From: an uncultured Gammaproteobacteria bacterium
GTDB lineage: Bacteria > Pseudomonadota > Gammaproteobacteria > GCA-001735895
Direction of reading: 5' to 3'
DNA: 33,076 nucleotides
NCBI GenBank assembly: GCA_947259305.1
Contig: CAMYML010000031.1
Location: 1-33,076 of the forward strand
Shown here: positions 8,387 through 16,964 of the stretch, one piece after another
How the letters are laid out: each line of letters starts with the position of its first letter
Position numbering within the stretch: the first letter of the stretch is position 1
Translations under genes and position numbers: made by a program
The notes under the pieces: generated by a model
The model's database searches: none
Told to the model about the DNA's origin: nothing
What the model saw: only the letters and a program-made list of their open reading frames with translations

Positions 8387-9241
8387 TCATCGGTCGATTT
8401 GCTGCCGGTTTAACAGGGTAATATTGCCGTCGAGATGCACGTCCTGTTGCGGGAAGGCAATGACGATGTCATTTTCCTCGAACAGCTCGACGATACGAAA
8501 TCTGATATCACTACGGATCACGCGCAGGTTGCGTTCGGCGGTGGCGTTGACCCAGAAGTAAACATCGAATACCAGCGCGCTATCGCCGAAGTCATCGAAA
8601 ACCACGCTCGGGGCAGGATCATTCAGCACCGCCTCCAGTTCCTCTGTCGCCTGCAATATCAGCTCGGCAACCCGTTTCACCGGCGAACCATAAGCCACGC
8701 CAACCGTAACGATGGTGCGCGCCAGGTTGTCGATCAGCGTCCAGTTAACGACAGTGTTCTCGAGCAGCGCGCTGTTCGGAATCAGCATGTGCACGCCATC
8801 GGTGCGGCGGATTCGCGTGGAGCGCGTATTGATCGCTTCCACCGTGCCCTTGTCTGCCCCAACCTCGAGATAATCACCGATGCGGATGGGGCGCTCCCAC
8901 ATCAGGATCCAGCCGCTGATGAAATTATTGATAATATTCTGGGCGCCAAAGCCGACCCCGATCGCGATTGCACCGGAGACAAAAGCAAAGGCAGTCAGCG
9001 GCACATTGAGCAGATCCAGTGTTGTAATAGCCAGGATCGCCAGCGCGATAACATAGAAAATGCGCCGCACCAGGTGCACCACGTCGGCTTGCATGTTACG
9101 CGCCACCAGCCGATTCGTAATGATGCGTGCCAACCACTGGATTACCAGGTAACCGACAATCAGTACGGTCGGGATAAGCAGCATCTGACCCAGCGTATAG
9201 CTCTGGTCTGAAAGCGTAAAAATCACATCATCGAGTGCCAT
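8387..9241 (-). CDS. mscS: Small-conductance mechanosensitive channel (MscS family)
   Basis: The 284-residue length is typical of minimal MscS (E. coli 286). Three helices are seen at about 18-40, 60-78 and 83-112. The pore helix contains the Gly/Ala pattern GAIAIGVGFGAQNIINNFISG (90-110), followed by the beta domain with RIGDYLEVGADKGTVEAIN and the alpha/beta C-terminal domain. The product opens under membrane tension to release solutes during hypo-osmotic shock. The gene starts with ATG at 9241, with AAAGAA just before it. It stands 36 bases after the lipoprotein gene and could be co-transcribed. Confidence 0.93.
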   Translation of the reverse strand: MALDDVIFTLSDQSYTLGQMLLIPTVLIVGYLVIQWLARIITNRLVARNMQADVVHLVRRIFYVIALAILAITTLDLLNVPLTAFAFVSGAIAIGVGFGAQNIINNFISGWILMWERPIRIGDYLEVGADKGTVEAINTRSTRIRRTDGVHMLIPNSALLENTVVNWTLIDNLARTIVTVGVAYGSPVKRVAELILQATEELEAVLNDPAPSVVFDDFGDSALVFDVYFWVNATAERNLRVIRSDIRFRIVELFEENDIVIAFPQQDVHLDGNITLLNRQQIDR

Positions 9242-9277
9242 GTTCTTTACCGATTACCTTGTTCGAATGCCACGGAC

Positions 9278-9712
9278 CTAGTTGTCCTCGGGCTTGTCGA
9301 TCAGTTTGAGTTTGAAACCCCATTTTTGCTGTTGCGGCAAATATAACTTTATCCCCACGTTATTGTTTTCATAATCACGCAAGATCTCGGCCTGTCTTTG
9401 TTGCTTAAGCGTACTGCCGGAAGGAGAGATAATCCGCACCTCATCGACCTGGTCCGGATCGACAGGAATACTAACTTCTATAATCTGTAGTTCCTCGGCG
9501 CTGAGATCGGATACGCCGATGACTTCGGCGCCCAGCACGCTGCCCGTGTAACCGGGCGTAGCTTCAAGATAACCGGTGTCCAGGGTCGTGATGCCAGGCG
9601 GCGTTGGCACTGCCTCTGGTGAGTCATGACCCGGGGAGCCATTGCCCGAGGCACAGCCCTGAAGCCAGACAGAAATAAGAATAATTCGAATAAAATTTTG
9701 TTCAAAAACCAT
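9278..9712 (-). CDS. Putative lipoprotein of unknown function
   Basis: The 144-residue protein starts with a hydrophobic leader and lipobox LQGC (Cys20), followed by a Gly/Ser/Pro-rich linker to about residue 40 and a domain of about 100 residues with no family I can name. The C-terminal 31 residues (VGIKLYLPQQQKWGFKLKLI region) resemble a short translated segment just upstream at 9799-9909, so the family is duplicated here. GGGG lies seven bases before the ATG at 9712. It precedes the MscS gene on the same strand with a 36-base gap, so a link to the cell envelope is possible but unproven. Confidence 0.75.
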   Translation of the reverse strand: MVFEQNFIRIILISVWLQGCASGNGSPGHDSPEAVPTPPGITTLDTGYLEATPGYTGSVLGAEVIGVSDLSAEELQIIEVSIPVDPDQVDEVRIISPSGSTLKQQRQAEILRDYENNNVGIKLYLPQQQKWGFKLKLIDKPEDN

Positions 9713-9798
9713 CGTAACCCCGCTTGGCCATAGACCATAACATCAGGCAATAGTATTCAGGTTGTATCGCTTTCTTGCCCGTTGCATTAACCAATATA

Positions 9799-9909
9799 TT
9801 ATTCATCGGGCAGGTCAACCATTTTAATTTTAAACCCCGTTCTACCGTTGCCTGGCAGGGTTAGAATTATACCCACTTTACTACCTGCATGATCCAGGGA
9901 TATTTTCAT
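9799..9909 (-). pseudogene. C-terminal fragment of a paralog of the 9278-9712 lipoprotein
   Basis: Minus-strand reading from ATG at 9909 to TAA at 9799 gives 36 residues. By eye, residues 6-36 align without gaps with the last part of the 144-residue lipoprotein: 13 of 31 positions are identical, including VGI, LP, GFK and the D-P pair near the end. An in-frame TGA lies six codons upstream of the ATG. The rest of the paralog is absent because the next gene ends at 9940. I read it as the remnant of a tandem duplication. A functional 36-residue peptide cannot be excluded, though no signal peptide is left. Confidence 0.65.
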
Positions 9910-9939
9910 ATGTGCAGCAACGAGTCAGTCCGCCGAGTG

Positions 9940-11001
9940 TCAGACCAAGGGTGGCTCGTCATCCTCGTCATCGCCGCCGTTGGGCGACAATCTCTCGTGA
10001 TGGGCGTCGATCCGACCCGAAACCAGGTCCAGCGACTCATAGGCGGCGATATTGAAAATTGCCTCACCCTCGAACACGAGCGGCAGGTTGGTCTTGCCGA
10101 TGATAATGCCATCCATGGGGCTCGATAGTTCGCTGTGATTTTCACCCAGTGGATCGTTGACATAAGCAAGCGTATCGCCGACTTCGACCCTGGCGCCGAT
10201 GGCCGCCACCGCGCGCAGAATGCCGCTCTGTGGCGCGCGCACCCAGCGAGTAGTGTTGGCAATCATGCTTGCCGGCAGCAGGCGCTTTTTCTTTTTCAGG
10301 CGCATATCGAGCGACGCCATCACGTTGAGCACGCCCTTGACCCCGGCGCGAATTGCGACTTCGTTAAAGCGCAGCGCTTCCCCGGCCTCGTACACCAGCA
10401 TCGGGATTTTCAGCGCGTAGGCGGCTGCCCTGAACGAATCATCCAGCAGGTTGGAGTCCAGAATTACCGGGACGCCGAAGGCGCGCGCCAGCGCCTCAAT
10501 CTCCGGCTCGCCACTGATCTTGGCGCGGATTTGCGGCAGGTTCTCGCGGTTGACCGCGCCGCTATGTAAATCGATGATATGGGTACAGTGAGGAATGATT
10601 TGCTGCATCAGCACATTGGCCAGGCGCGAGGCCATCGATCCGGATTCGGATCCGGGGAATGAACGATTCAGATCGCGTCGATCGGGCAGGTAGCGCGATT
10701 TCGAAACAAAGCCGTAAACGTTGACCACCGGAATCGCGATCAGGGTGCCGCGAATTCGATCGATAAATTTGTAGGCCAGCAGGCGCCGAACGACTTCGAC
10801 GCCGGTGATTTCGTCACCGTGAATCGCGGCGCTTACCAGCAACACCGGGCCGGGACGGCGTCCGTGCACCACGTGCACCGGCATATTGACGCTGCTATGG
10901 GTGTAAAAACTCGGCAGCGGAATATCGACCGATTGCCGGCTGCCAGGCTTGATGCTGACGCCGGCAATTTCAATGGCTGTCTGCTTGCTAACCCTTGCCA
11001 C
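9940..11001 (-). CDS. Succinylglutamate desuccinylase / aspartoacylase family metalloenzyme
   Basis: This 353-residue protein has the family zinc motif HGDE at 61-64 (His61, Glu64), the substrate-site Arg/Asn segment [10 protein letters not shown] at 108-117 and the third ligand DLHSG with His146. These mark the M14-like AstE/AspA family. A C-terminal beta domain (about 255-330) has lipoyl-like repeats ([21 protein letters not shown]). The start is GTG at 11001, inside the end of rimK with a 14-base overlap, so translation is coupled. In many gammaproteobacteria such a gene follows rimK and may act on a glutamyl or related amide, but its substrate is not established. The tail is highly acidic. 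Confidence 0.85.
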   Translation of the reverse strand: MARVSKQTAIEIAGVSIKPGSRQSVDIPLPSFYTHSSVNMPVHVVHGRRPGPVLLVSAAIHGDEITGVEVVRRLLAYKFIDRIRGTLIAIPVVNVYGFVSKSRYLPDRRDLNRSFPGSESGSMASRLANVLMQQIIPHCTHIIDLHSGAVNRENLPQIRAKISGEPEIEALARAFGVPVILDSNLLDDSFRAAAYALKIPMLVYEAGEALRFNEVAIRAGVKGVLNVMASLDMRLKKKKRLLPASMIANTTRWVRAPQSGILRAVAAIGARVEVGDTLAYVNDPLGENHSELSSPMDGIIIGKTNLPLVFEGEAIFNIAAYESLDLVSGRIDAHHERLSPNGGDDEDDEPPLV

Positions 11002-11890
11002 GGGTTCTGGTTCTGCCGGGTTTCAGTTTTTCCAGGTTGGTAATAATCATGCCGGCGACATCCTTGCCGGTGGCGCCCTCGATGCCTTCGAGCCCCGGGC
11101 TGGAATTGACTTCCATCACCACCGGGCCGTGATTGGAGCGCAGCAGGTCGACACCGGCCACGTTCAGGCCCATGATGGCGGCAGCCCTGACGGCCGTGGA
11201 GCGTTCTTCGGGCGTAATCCTGATCAGGCTGGACGACCCGCCACGATGCAGGTTGGAGCGGAACTCGCCCTCGGCGCCCTGGCGTTTCATCGCCGCGGCC
11301 ACCTTGCCGTCGATAACGAAACAGCGAATATCGGAGCCGCCGGCTTCCTTGATGAATTCCTGGATCAGGATATCGGCCTTGACGCCCATGAAACCCTCGA
11401 TGACGCTTTCGGCCGCCTTTTGCGTTTCCGCCAGCACCACGCCGATGCCCTGGGTACCCTGCAGCAATTTGATCACCAGCGGCGCGCCGCCGACCATCTT
11501 GATGACGTCCTTGATATCGTCGGGTTTGCTGGCATAGCCGGTGAGGGGCATGCCAATGCCCTTGCGCGACAACAATTGCAGCGAGCGCAGTTTATCGCGC
11601 GAACGCGTAATCGCCACGGATTCGTTGAGTGACACGACGCCCATCATCTCGAACTGGCGCAGTACCGCGGCGCCGTAAGCCGTTACCGACGCACCGATGC
11701 GCGGAATGACGGCATCGAACCCTTCCAGGGATTTACCCCGGTAGTGAATCGAGGGCTTATGCGAGACAACATTCATGTAGGCGCGCAGTACATCGATGAC
11801 GACAACTTGGTGCCCCCGACTTTCGGCGGCTTCGATGAGGCGACGCGACGAGTACAATCTTCGGTTGCGTGAAAGCAGAGCTATTTTCAT
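10988..11890 (-). CDS. rimK: RimK-type ATP-grasp ligase
   Basis: The 300-residue length equals E. coli RimK. An N-terminal domain ([18 protein letters not shown]) is followed by the ATP-grasp fold with the glycine-rich loop [12 protein letters not shown] (about 141-152) and the metal-binding end [14 protein letters not shown] (about 258-271). RimK adds glutamate residues to the C-terminus of ribosomal protein S6 and makes poly-glutamate in vitro. AGGA lies five bases before the ATG at 11890. It overlaps the aspartoacylase-like gene by 14 bases. No rimB-like protease gene is next to it. Confidence 0.93.
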   Translation of the reverse strand: MKIALLSRNRRLYSSRRLIEAAESRGHQVVVIDVLRAYMNVVSHKPSIHYRGKSLEGFDAVIPRIGASVTAYGAAVLRQFEMMGVVSLNESVAITRSRDKLRSLQLLSRKGIGMPLTGYASKPDDIKDVIKMVGGAPLVIKLLQGTQGIGVVLAETQKAAESVIEGFMGVKADILIQEFIKEAGGSDIRCFVIDGKVAAAMKRQGAEGEFRSNLHRGGSSSLIRITPEERSTAVRAAAIMGLNVAGVDLLRSNHGPVVMEVNSSPGLEGIEGATGKDVAGMIITNLEKLKPGRTRTRGKG

Positions 11891-12237
11891 GGTAATCCTG
11901 ACCTCAGGTTATGCAGCTTACGCTGTCTTGATTTAAAGTGAGATCGATAACGCTTTCATCGATCACCCGGCGACCCTGAAGCAGGTATACAGCGCCGGCC
12001 TTCGTAAAGGCCCTACTGCTGCTGGCGTAAAGGTCAATTTAATAGACGCCTGGCGGCCCACGGAAGTCACACTATTTAAACTCGAAAGATAACTCAAGCT
12101 TGCTTGCGTTATCGAATTTTACTCGAAATCCAGGTTTATTTAAAATCCGGGCATTGCTAAAGGTCTGTAGAATGAAGGTTCCGATTGCACCTGGCTCAGG
12201 CTTTACATGACATTCGACCGACGACCGGACCAATAAA
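11891..12237. other. Intergenic region between divergent rimK and mltF
   Basis: This gap of about 350 bases should hold the promoters of both neighbours. I see no convincing -35/-10 pair, RNA gene or conserved frame. An open frame on the minus strand at 12072-12353 overlaps the mltF signal peptide and shows no protein-like features. Confidence 0.4.
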
Positions 12238-13644
12238 CTGAAGCATTCAGCCTTCTTTCTGCACAAACTCGCCTGCTTTGCCGGCCTTGTCCTGCTGCTC
12301 GCATCCTGCAACCAGATCAGCAACGAGGCGCAGCAACCGACGCGCAGCCTCAAGCAAATTCAGGAATCCGGCAAGCTGATCGTGTTGACCCGCAACGCGC
12401 CCACCAGTCTGTACGTCGATCGCGACGGCAAGCAGAGCGGCCCGGAATACGACATGGTTGAAGCCTTTGCCGCATCGATGAATCTTGCAGTCGAGTACAA
12501 GACCCGTACCTCGATCAAGGAGATCATCAGCGGCATCGAAAATGCGCACGGCGACCTGGCGGCGGCGGGCCTGACCATTACCGGGCAGCGCCGGGAAAAG
12601 TTTCTGTTCGGCCCAGCCTACCAGGATGTTACCCAGCAAATCGTCTGCCGGCGCGACAATGTGCAACCGGAATCGATCGAAGACCTGCTCGGGCTGAACA
12701 TCGTCGTGATTGCCGACAGCAGTTACGTCGAGCAGCTGAAATCGCTGCAACGGAAGCATCCCGCGCTGGCATGGAAAGAAACCGACACCGAGGACACCGA
12801 GCAATTGCTGTACTCGGTGTGGCGACGAAAAATCGACTGTACCGTCGCGGATTCAAACATCGTCGATATCAACCGTCGCTATTACCCGGAACTGATCGCA
12901 CCGCTCAACCTTCATCAGTCGGAATCCCTGGGCTGGATGATGTCGGCTGAGCGCGACGACCTGCAGAGCGCCATCGAGGCATGGTTCGAGTCCTTCCAGA
13001 AAAGTGGCGAACTGGAGTCCTTGCAGGAACGCTACTACGGTTTCTTCGAAGTCTTCGACTACGTGGACACGCGTAAATTCATTACTCGAATCAAGCAACG
13101 CTATCCGAAATACGAAAAGCTCTTCAAGGAAGCGGCTAAAAAATACGATCTCCCGCACCTGTTGCTGTCCGCCCAGGCGTACCAGGAATCACACTGGCGC
13201 GCCAATGCCCGCAGCCCGACCGGCGTCCGCGGAATCATGATGCTGACCCTGGCAACCGCGCGTGCGATGGGCGTGAAAAGCAGGCTGGATCCCCGGCAGA
13301 GTATCTTCGGCGGCGCCAAATACATGTCCCACCTGATCAATGATCGTTTCTCGGACGAGGCCGAAGAACCCGACCGCACCTGGCTTGCGCTGGCCGCCTA
13401 CAACATCGGCCGCGGCCACCTGCACGATGCGCAAGGCCTGGCGCGTGAGCAGGGCCTCAATCCTTATCTCTGGGGTGACGTCAAACAGGTGCTGCCGCTG
13501 CTGTCCGACAAAAAATACTATAGCAAACTGAAGTATGGCTATGCCCGCGGCAACGAACCGGTGCGTTACGTGCAAAGCATTCGCGAATACCAGCATATCC
13601 TGGAAAACGAGTTAAACAAGCTCAGCCGTCAGGCTCGGCCGTGA
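12238..13644 (+). CDS. mltF: Membrane-bound lytic murein transglycosylase F
   Basis: The protein joins a solute-binding-protein-3-like domain (about 50-285) to a lytic transglycosylase domain (about 296-455), the MltF layout. The catalytic segment AYQESHW carries Glu317, close to Glu314 of E. coli MltF, followed by SPTGVRGIMMLT and AYNIGRGH. It cleaves peptidoglycan glycan strands by non-hydrolytic turnover. A lipoprotein signal with lipobox LASC is translated from 12241 to 12309, yet no ATG, GTG or TTG lies in frame between the TGA at 12208 and a GTG at 12382. CTG at 12238 is therefore proposed. Alternatively an ATG at 12207 with AGG upstream would reach this frame if one base had been lost or gained. 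Confidence 0.9.
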   Translation: MKHSAFFLHKLACFAGLVLLLASCNQISNEAQQPTRSLKQIQESGKLIVLTRNAPTSLYVDRDGKQSGPEYDMVEAFAASMNLAVEYKTRTSIKEIISGIENAHGDLAAAGLTITGQRREKFLFGPAYQDVTQQIVCRRDNVQPESIEDLLGLNIVVIADSSYVEQLKSLQRKHPALAWKETDTEDTEQLLYSVWRRKIDCTVADSNIVDINRRYYPELIAPLNLHQSESLGWMMSAERDDLQSAIEAWFESFQKSGELESLQERYYGFFEVFDYVDTRKFITRIKQRYPKYEKLFKEAAKKYDLPHLLLSAQAYQESHWRANARSPTGVRGIMMLTLATARAMGVKSRLDPRQSIFGGAKYMSHLINDRFSDEAEEPDRTWLALAAYNIGRGHLHDAQGLAREQGLNPYLWGDVKQVLPLLSDKKYYSKLKYGYARGNEPVRYVQSIREYQHILENELNKLSRQARP

Positions 13645-13733
13645 TCGCGGTGCATCGCTATTGACGCGCAAGCCGTTGCCGCGGCGGATCGCCTGTTGGC
13701 CCGAGTAGCGCGTCGCGAAAACCCAACGACCTG

Positions 13734-15113
13734 TCAGGACAACAGTTGCGGCATGAACAGGGTTGCCAGGCTTAGCACAAGAAAAAAGCCCGCCATGTCG
13801 GTAACCGTGGTCAACAACGGGCCCGCGGCCACCGCCGGGTCGATACCGAAATTCTTCAGTATCAGCGGCACGGTACCGCCAATCGAGACCGCAACAACCG
13901 TGTTAATCGAGAGCGCCAGACCGATGACGAGGCCAAGATATCCATTATCTTTCCATACCCAGGCCACAATCCCGATCAGGATTCCGAGCGCTATCCCGTT
14001 GATGACACCCACGCCAAGTTCCTTTTTCAGGACGTGAAAAAGATCGGCCGGCCGCGTGAGTCCGAGTGACAGTTCACGCATGCTGACGCCGACTGCCTGA
14101 TTTCCCGAACAGCCGCTCATGTCGGACACCATCGGCAGAAATACCGCGATTGCGATGACCGCCGCGAGGGTTTCCTCGTAGGCGGAAATCACGCTCGCGG
14201 CGATGATGTTAAGCACGATATTGGAGGTCAGCCAGGCGAGCCTGCGCCTCGAGCGCAGCAGGGTCGGCATCGAACGCAACTCATCGCTGATCTGTTGCCG
14301 CGCACGGCTCTCATGCTCGGCGCGTTCCAGCTCGGCCTCCGCGAGCTCGAGTCTCGACACCACGCCCAGCAGTATGCCTGCGTGATCCACTACCGGGATA
14401 CCGAGAAACGGGTTTTCATGAAACAGATCAGCCAGTTCATCCTGGGTTGTTTCTGGCAGCACCGACAGCGGCGGATGCATGACGTCGGCCAGCGGCACCG
14501 CACGTCTGTTTCTCAGCATGTCACGCAGCGACACCACGCCAATCAGCTTGCCGGAATCATCGATAATATAGGGATGCTGCCCGCGATGCCGCTCGAAGGC
14601 GTCGTCGCCTTCCACCAGCCTTCTAAGCACGCTGCCTACTGTTTCGCTGAGCGCAAAGGAAAACACTTCCAGCTCCATCAAGCCGCCGGCGGTATCCGGC
14701 TCGTACTGTGACAGCATGCGCACGCCGTCGGCGCGCTCGGCGTCCATCGCAGAAAGTATGGCTTCCGAATCCTCCGGCTCCATCTCCTGGACGATGTCGG
14801 CCTGCGTATCGGTATGCAATTCCTCCATGATCTTGGCGGCGACGGAGGAATCCAGATCCTGCATCATGCTCACAGCCAGTTCCGCAGGCGCCTCTTCGAT
14901 CAATTCGGCCGCGGTCTGCGGTTCCAGCAGCGAGATTAAATTGTCGCGTTCGACAGGCTCCATCCTGGAAACCTGGCGCAAGGCTTCCTGGCTGGAAATC
15001 GAGTCGACAATTTCCTCGACCTGCTGCTTGTCCGCAGCGCCAATGGCCTCGTGCAGCGTGTCCTCGAGCTTATCAAGCTCGGCCTGGTTTTCCTTTTCTG
15101 GCATGTCGCTCAT
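13734..15113 (-). CDS. mgtE: Magnesium transporter MgtE
   Basis: The 459-residue protein shows the full MgtE order: an acidic helical N domain (about 30-140), a pair of CBS domains (about 145-265, SGKLIGVVSLRDML and AGILLGVVSRLELA), a linker helix, then five membrane helices (about 295-459). The pore segments MSGCSGNQAVG and TTVTDMAGF (Asp439) match the Mg2+-binding residues of the channel. It imports Mg2+ and is gated by cytoplasmic Mg2+ through the N and CBS domains. GGAG lies eight bases before ATG at 15113. It is convergent with mltF. Confidence 0.95.
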   Translation of the reverse strand: MSDMPEKENQAELDKLEDTLHEAIGAADKQQVEEIVDSISSQEALRQVSRMEPVERDNLISLLEPQTAAELIEEAPAELAVSMMQDLDSSVAAKIMEELHTDTQADIVQEMEPEDSEAILSAMDAERADGVRMLSQYEPDTAGGLMELEVFSFALSETVGSVLRRLVEGDDAFERHRGQHPYIIDDSGKLIGVVSLRDMLRNRRAVPLADVMHPPLSVLPETTQDELADLFHENPFLGIPVVDHAGILLGVVSRLELAEAELERAEHESRARQQISDELRSMPTLLRSRRRLAWLTSNIVLNIIAASVISAYEETLAAVIAIAVFLPMVSDMSGCSGNQAVGVSMRELSLGLTRPADLFHVLKKELGVGVINGIALGILIGIVAWVWKDNGYLGLVIGLALSINTVVAVSIGGTVPLILKNFGIDPAVAAGPLLTTVTDMAGFFLVLSLATLFMPQLLS

Positions 15114-15473
15114 GACATTTACTCCGGTTCGTCAGTCAATGATCTCATCGACCGCGCTATTAAATCATAAGAGCATGAGATACCGGATCGAACTTTTTGA
15201 CCAGTGCCTCAAGTCCTCTTGGCGTGCTGACTTCGTTGGTCAAAAACGATAAGAGATGATAGATCAGAATCTACATGCTGAAGCTGCATTAAAATGCCGA
15301 TCGATCCAGCTGCTTTACTTTCGGGCAAACGCTAACAAGCTGCGGGCCAATCTCGCCACGAGGTTCGGTACCGCAGCTCGGAGTCTGCTACGGGACGAAT
15401 CGATTTTTGCGATCGCCCCGATACTGTCCCTCAAATCACGCAATGTTCGAAAGCCGCTTTGCTCGGCATCCGC
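15114..15473. other. Gap between MscS-like gene and mgtE; mgtE leader region with inverted repeat
   Basis: No gene is seen in these 360 bases. The part next to mgtE would be its 5' leader. At 15194-15246 it has a perfect 10-base inverted repeat TTTTTGACCA / TGGTCAAAAA enclosing a 5-base repeat AAGTC / GACTT. I could not match this to the M-box magnesium riboswitch. A regulatory role is only possible. Confidence 0.4.
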
Positions 15474-16802
15474 TTATCCGCCCGGTGAGCGAGTACCCGA
15501 AAAATTATCATTCAATACGCGCACTTCTCGCTGCGGGAACGGGATCTCAAAACCGTGCTCGCGAATCGCATCCAGGATCATCAATAAAAGATCGCCTCCG
15601 ACGCGATTTTTACCATCGTCGATACCATCCATCCAGAATTCGACGAACATGTTGATACCCGAATCGCCAAAACTGTCGATTTCGCAATCGGGGCGCTCCT
15701 CGATGGGCACGTCCTCGCCACTGAAAACCTGGGGATGACTGGCAACGACCTGCTTTACGATCTCTACCAGCTTTCTGACATCGGAATGATAGGCAACCGA
15801 AAAATCAACCCGATAGCGCTGGCTCTTGTCCTTCTGCGTCCAGTTGGTAAAAGTCTCGACAATGAACTTTTCGTTGGGCACCACGATATCCTTGCCATCG
15901 AATGTTTCCAGGGTGGTGGAGCGCATGTCCAGCTTGCGGACCGTACCCCCGCGACCGTCCTCGAGTTCGACGTAATCCCCGATCGCGACGGATCGGTCAA
16001 GCAGAATAATGATCCCGGAAATAAAATTTGAAGCGATTGCCTGCAATCCAAAGCCCAGGCCAACGCCCAGCGCGCCGCCGAAGACGGCCAGTGCGGTCAG
16101 GTTAATCCCCATGACCTGCAGCAATAGCAGGAAGAAAATGAAAAATATCGCCACCTCGAACAACTTCGAGGCGACCTCGCGCGTGCGCAGTTCCAGGTTT
16201 TCCTGACGGCTGATAATCTCGCGACCGGTTTTGTTGGAAACGCGGCCCAGCCAGAATAACAGTGAGCCAAAAATGGCGACGCGGGCGATACCGTAGGCCG
16301 AAATTTCGATATTGCCGATGCTGACTGACATGGACTCGAGTATTTCGATTAAGCCATCGAGCAGGCCCAGCAGATGCAGCGCCAGCAGCGGTATACCGAA
16401 CCATCGGAGCACCCCTGCAATCATTTTATGCGTGATAAAGTCACGGATAATCGAATTAAACAAAAGCAGCATCGCGACGACGAGCGCGGTTTGCACAACC
16501 CAGCCCTGGCTTAAAACGCTCTCGCTTATTTCGACGGAAACCCGCAGCATCACGATGGCGATTATCGGAAATATCAACCCGCCCAGCTTGCTAATATATC
16601 TACGCCAGGGACGGACATCGTCGCCTTCAATTTTGATATCGAGAAACGGGGTGTGTCGCCTGATTCGATTAGCCAGCACGAAAGCAATCGCGTAGATACC
16701 GAGAATAATGCCTATCTGCGTATAGGTTTCCGGCTGGGATAAGACATCCCTTGTCTTATCGCCAAGTTGTTCGAAGAATTGAGTGAGTTTTTCTAACGCC
16801 AT
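15474..16802 (-). CDS. Mechanosensitive channel family protein, larger MscS homolog
   Basis: The 442-residue protein has about three or four extra N-terminal helices before the MscS core. The pore helix region contains GGALGVGLGFGLQAIASNFI (about 267-286), followed by the beta domain (RSVAIGDYVELEDGRGGTVR) and the C-terminal alpha/beta domain. It should be an inner-membrane tension-gated channel or a related channel of the MscK/YbiO/YjeP-like group. The start at 16802 has GAGAGG about nine bases upstream. A further upstream in-frame start at 16853 would add 17 polar residues. It is on the same strand as the Kef gene and mgtE, but with gaps of 162 and 360 bases. Confidence 0.88.
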   Translation of the reverse strand: MALEKLTQFFEQLGDKTRDVLSQPETYTQIGIILGIYAIAFVLANRIRRHTPFLDIKIEGDDVRPWRRYISKLGGLIFPIIAIVMLRVSVEISESVLSQGWVVQTALVVAMLLLFNSIIRDFITHKMIAGVLRWFGIPLLALHLLGLLDGLIEILESMSVSIGNIEISAYGIARVAIFGSLLFWLGRVSNKTGREIISRQENLELRTREVASKLFEVAIFFIFFLLLLQVMGINLTALAVFGGALGVGLGFGLQAIASNFISGIIILLDRSVAIGDYVELEDGRGGTVRKLDMRSTTLETFDGKDIVVPNEKFIVETFTNWTQKDKSQRYRVDFSVAYHSDVRKLVEIVKQVVASHPQVFSGEDVPIEERPDCEIDSFGDSGINMFVEFWMDGIDDGKNRVGGDLLLMILDAIREHGFEIPFPQREVRVLNDNFSGTRSPGG

Positions 16803-16964
16803 TTTCAAGAACCTCTCGGGGTATCGGTCAAACCGTAACGGTAAGCAATGCACATATGAATCGATCTAAGACTATTAGACTCGACCAGTGTTTACATAAG
16901 TCACAAAAATTTATCCTCCTGGCCGGCCGGTAAAATCAGATAAATCAATCGCTTACTGGATTAT

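Noticed and set aside
12072-12353. Minus-strand 93-codon frame before mltF
   Set aside because: It overlaps the mltF signal sequence and has no ribosome binding site or family features.
15194-15246. Rho-independent terminator
   Set aside because: The long loop and the lack of a T-run after the stem on either strand do not fit; it is treated as an inverted repeat only.
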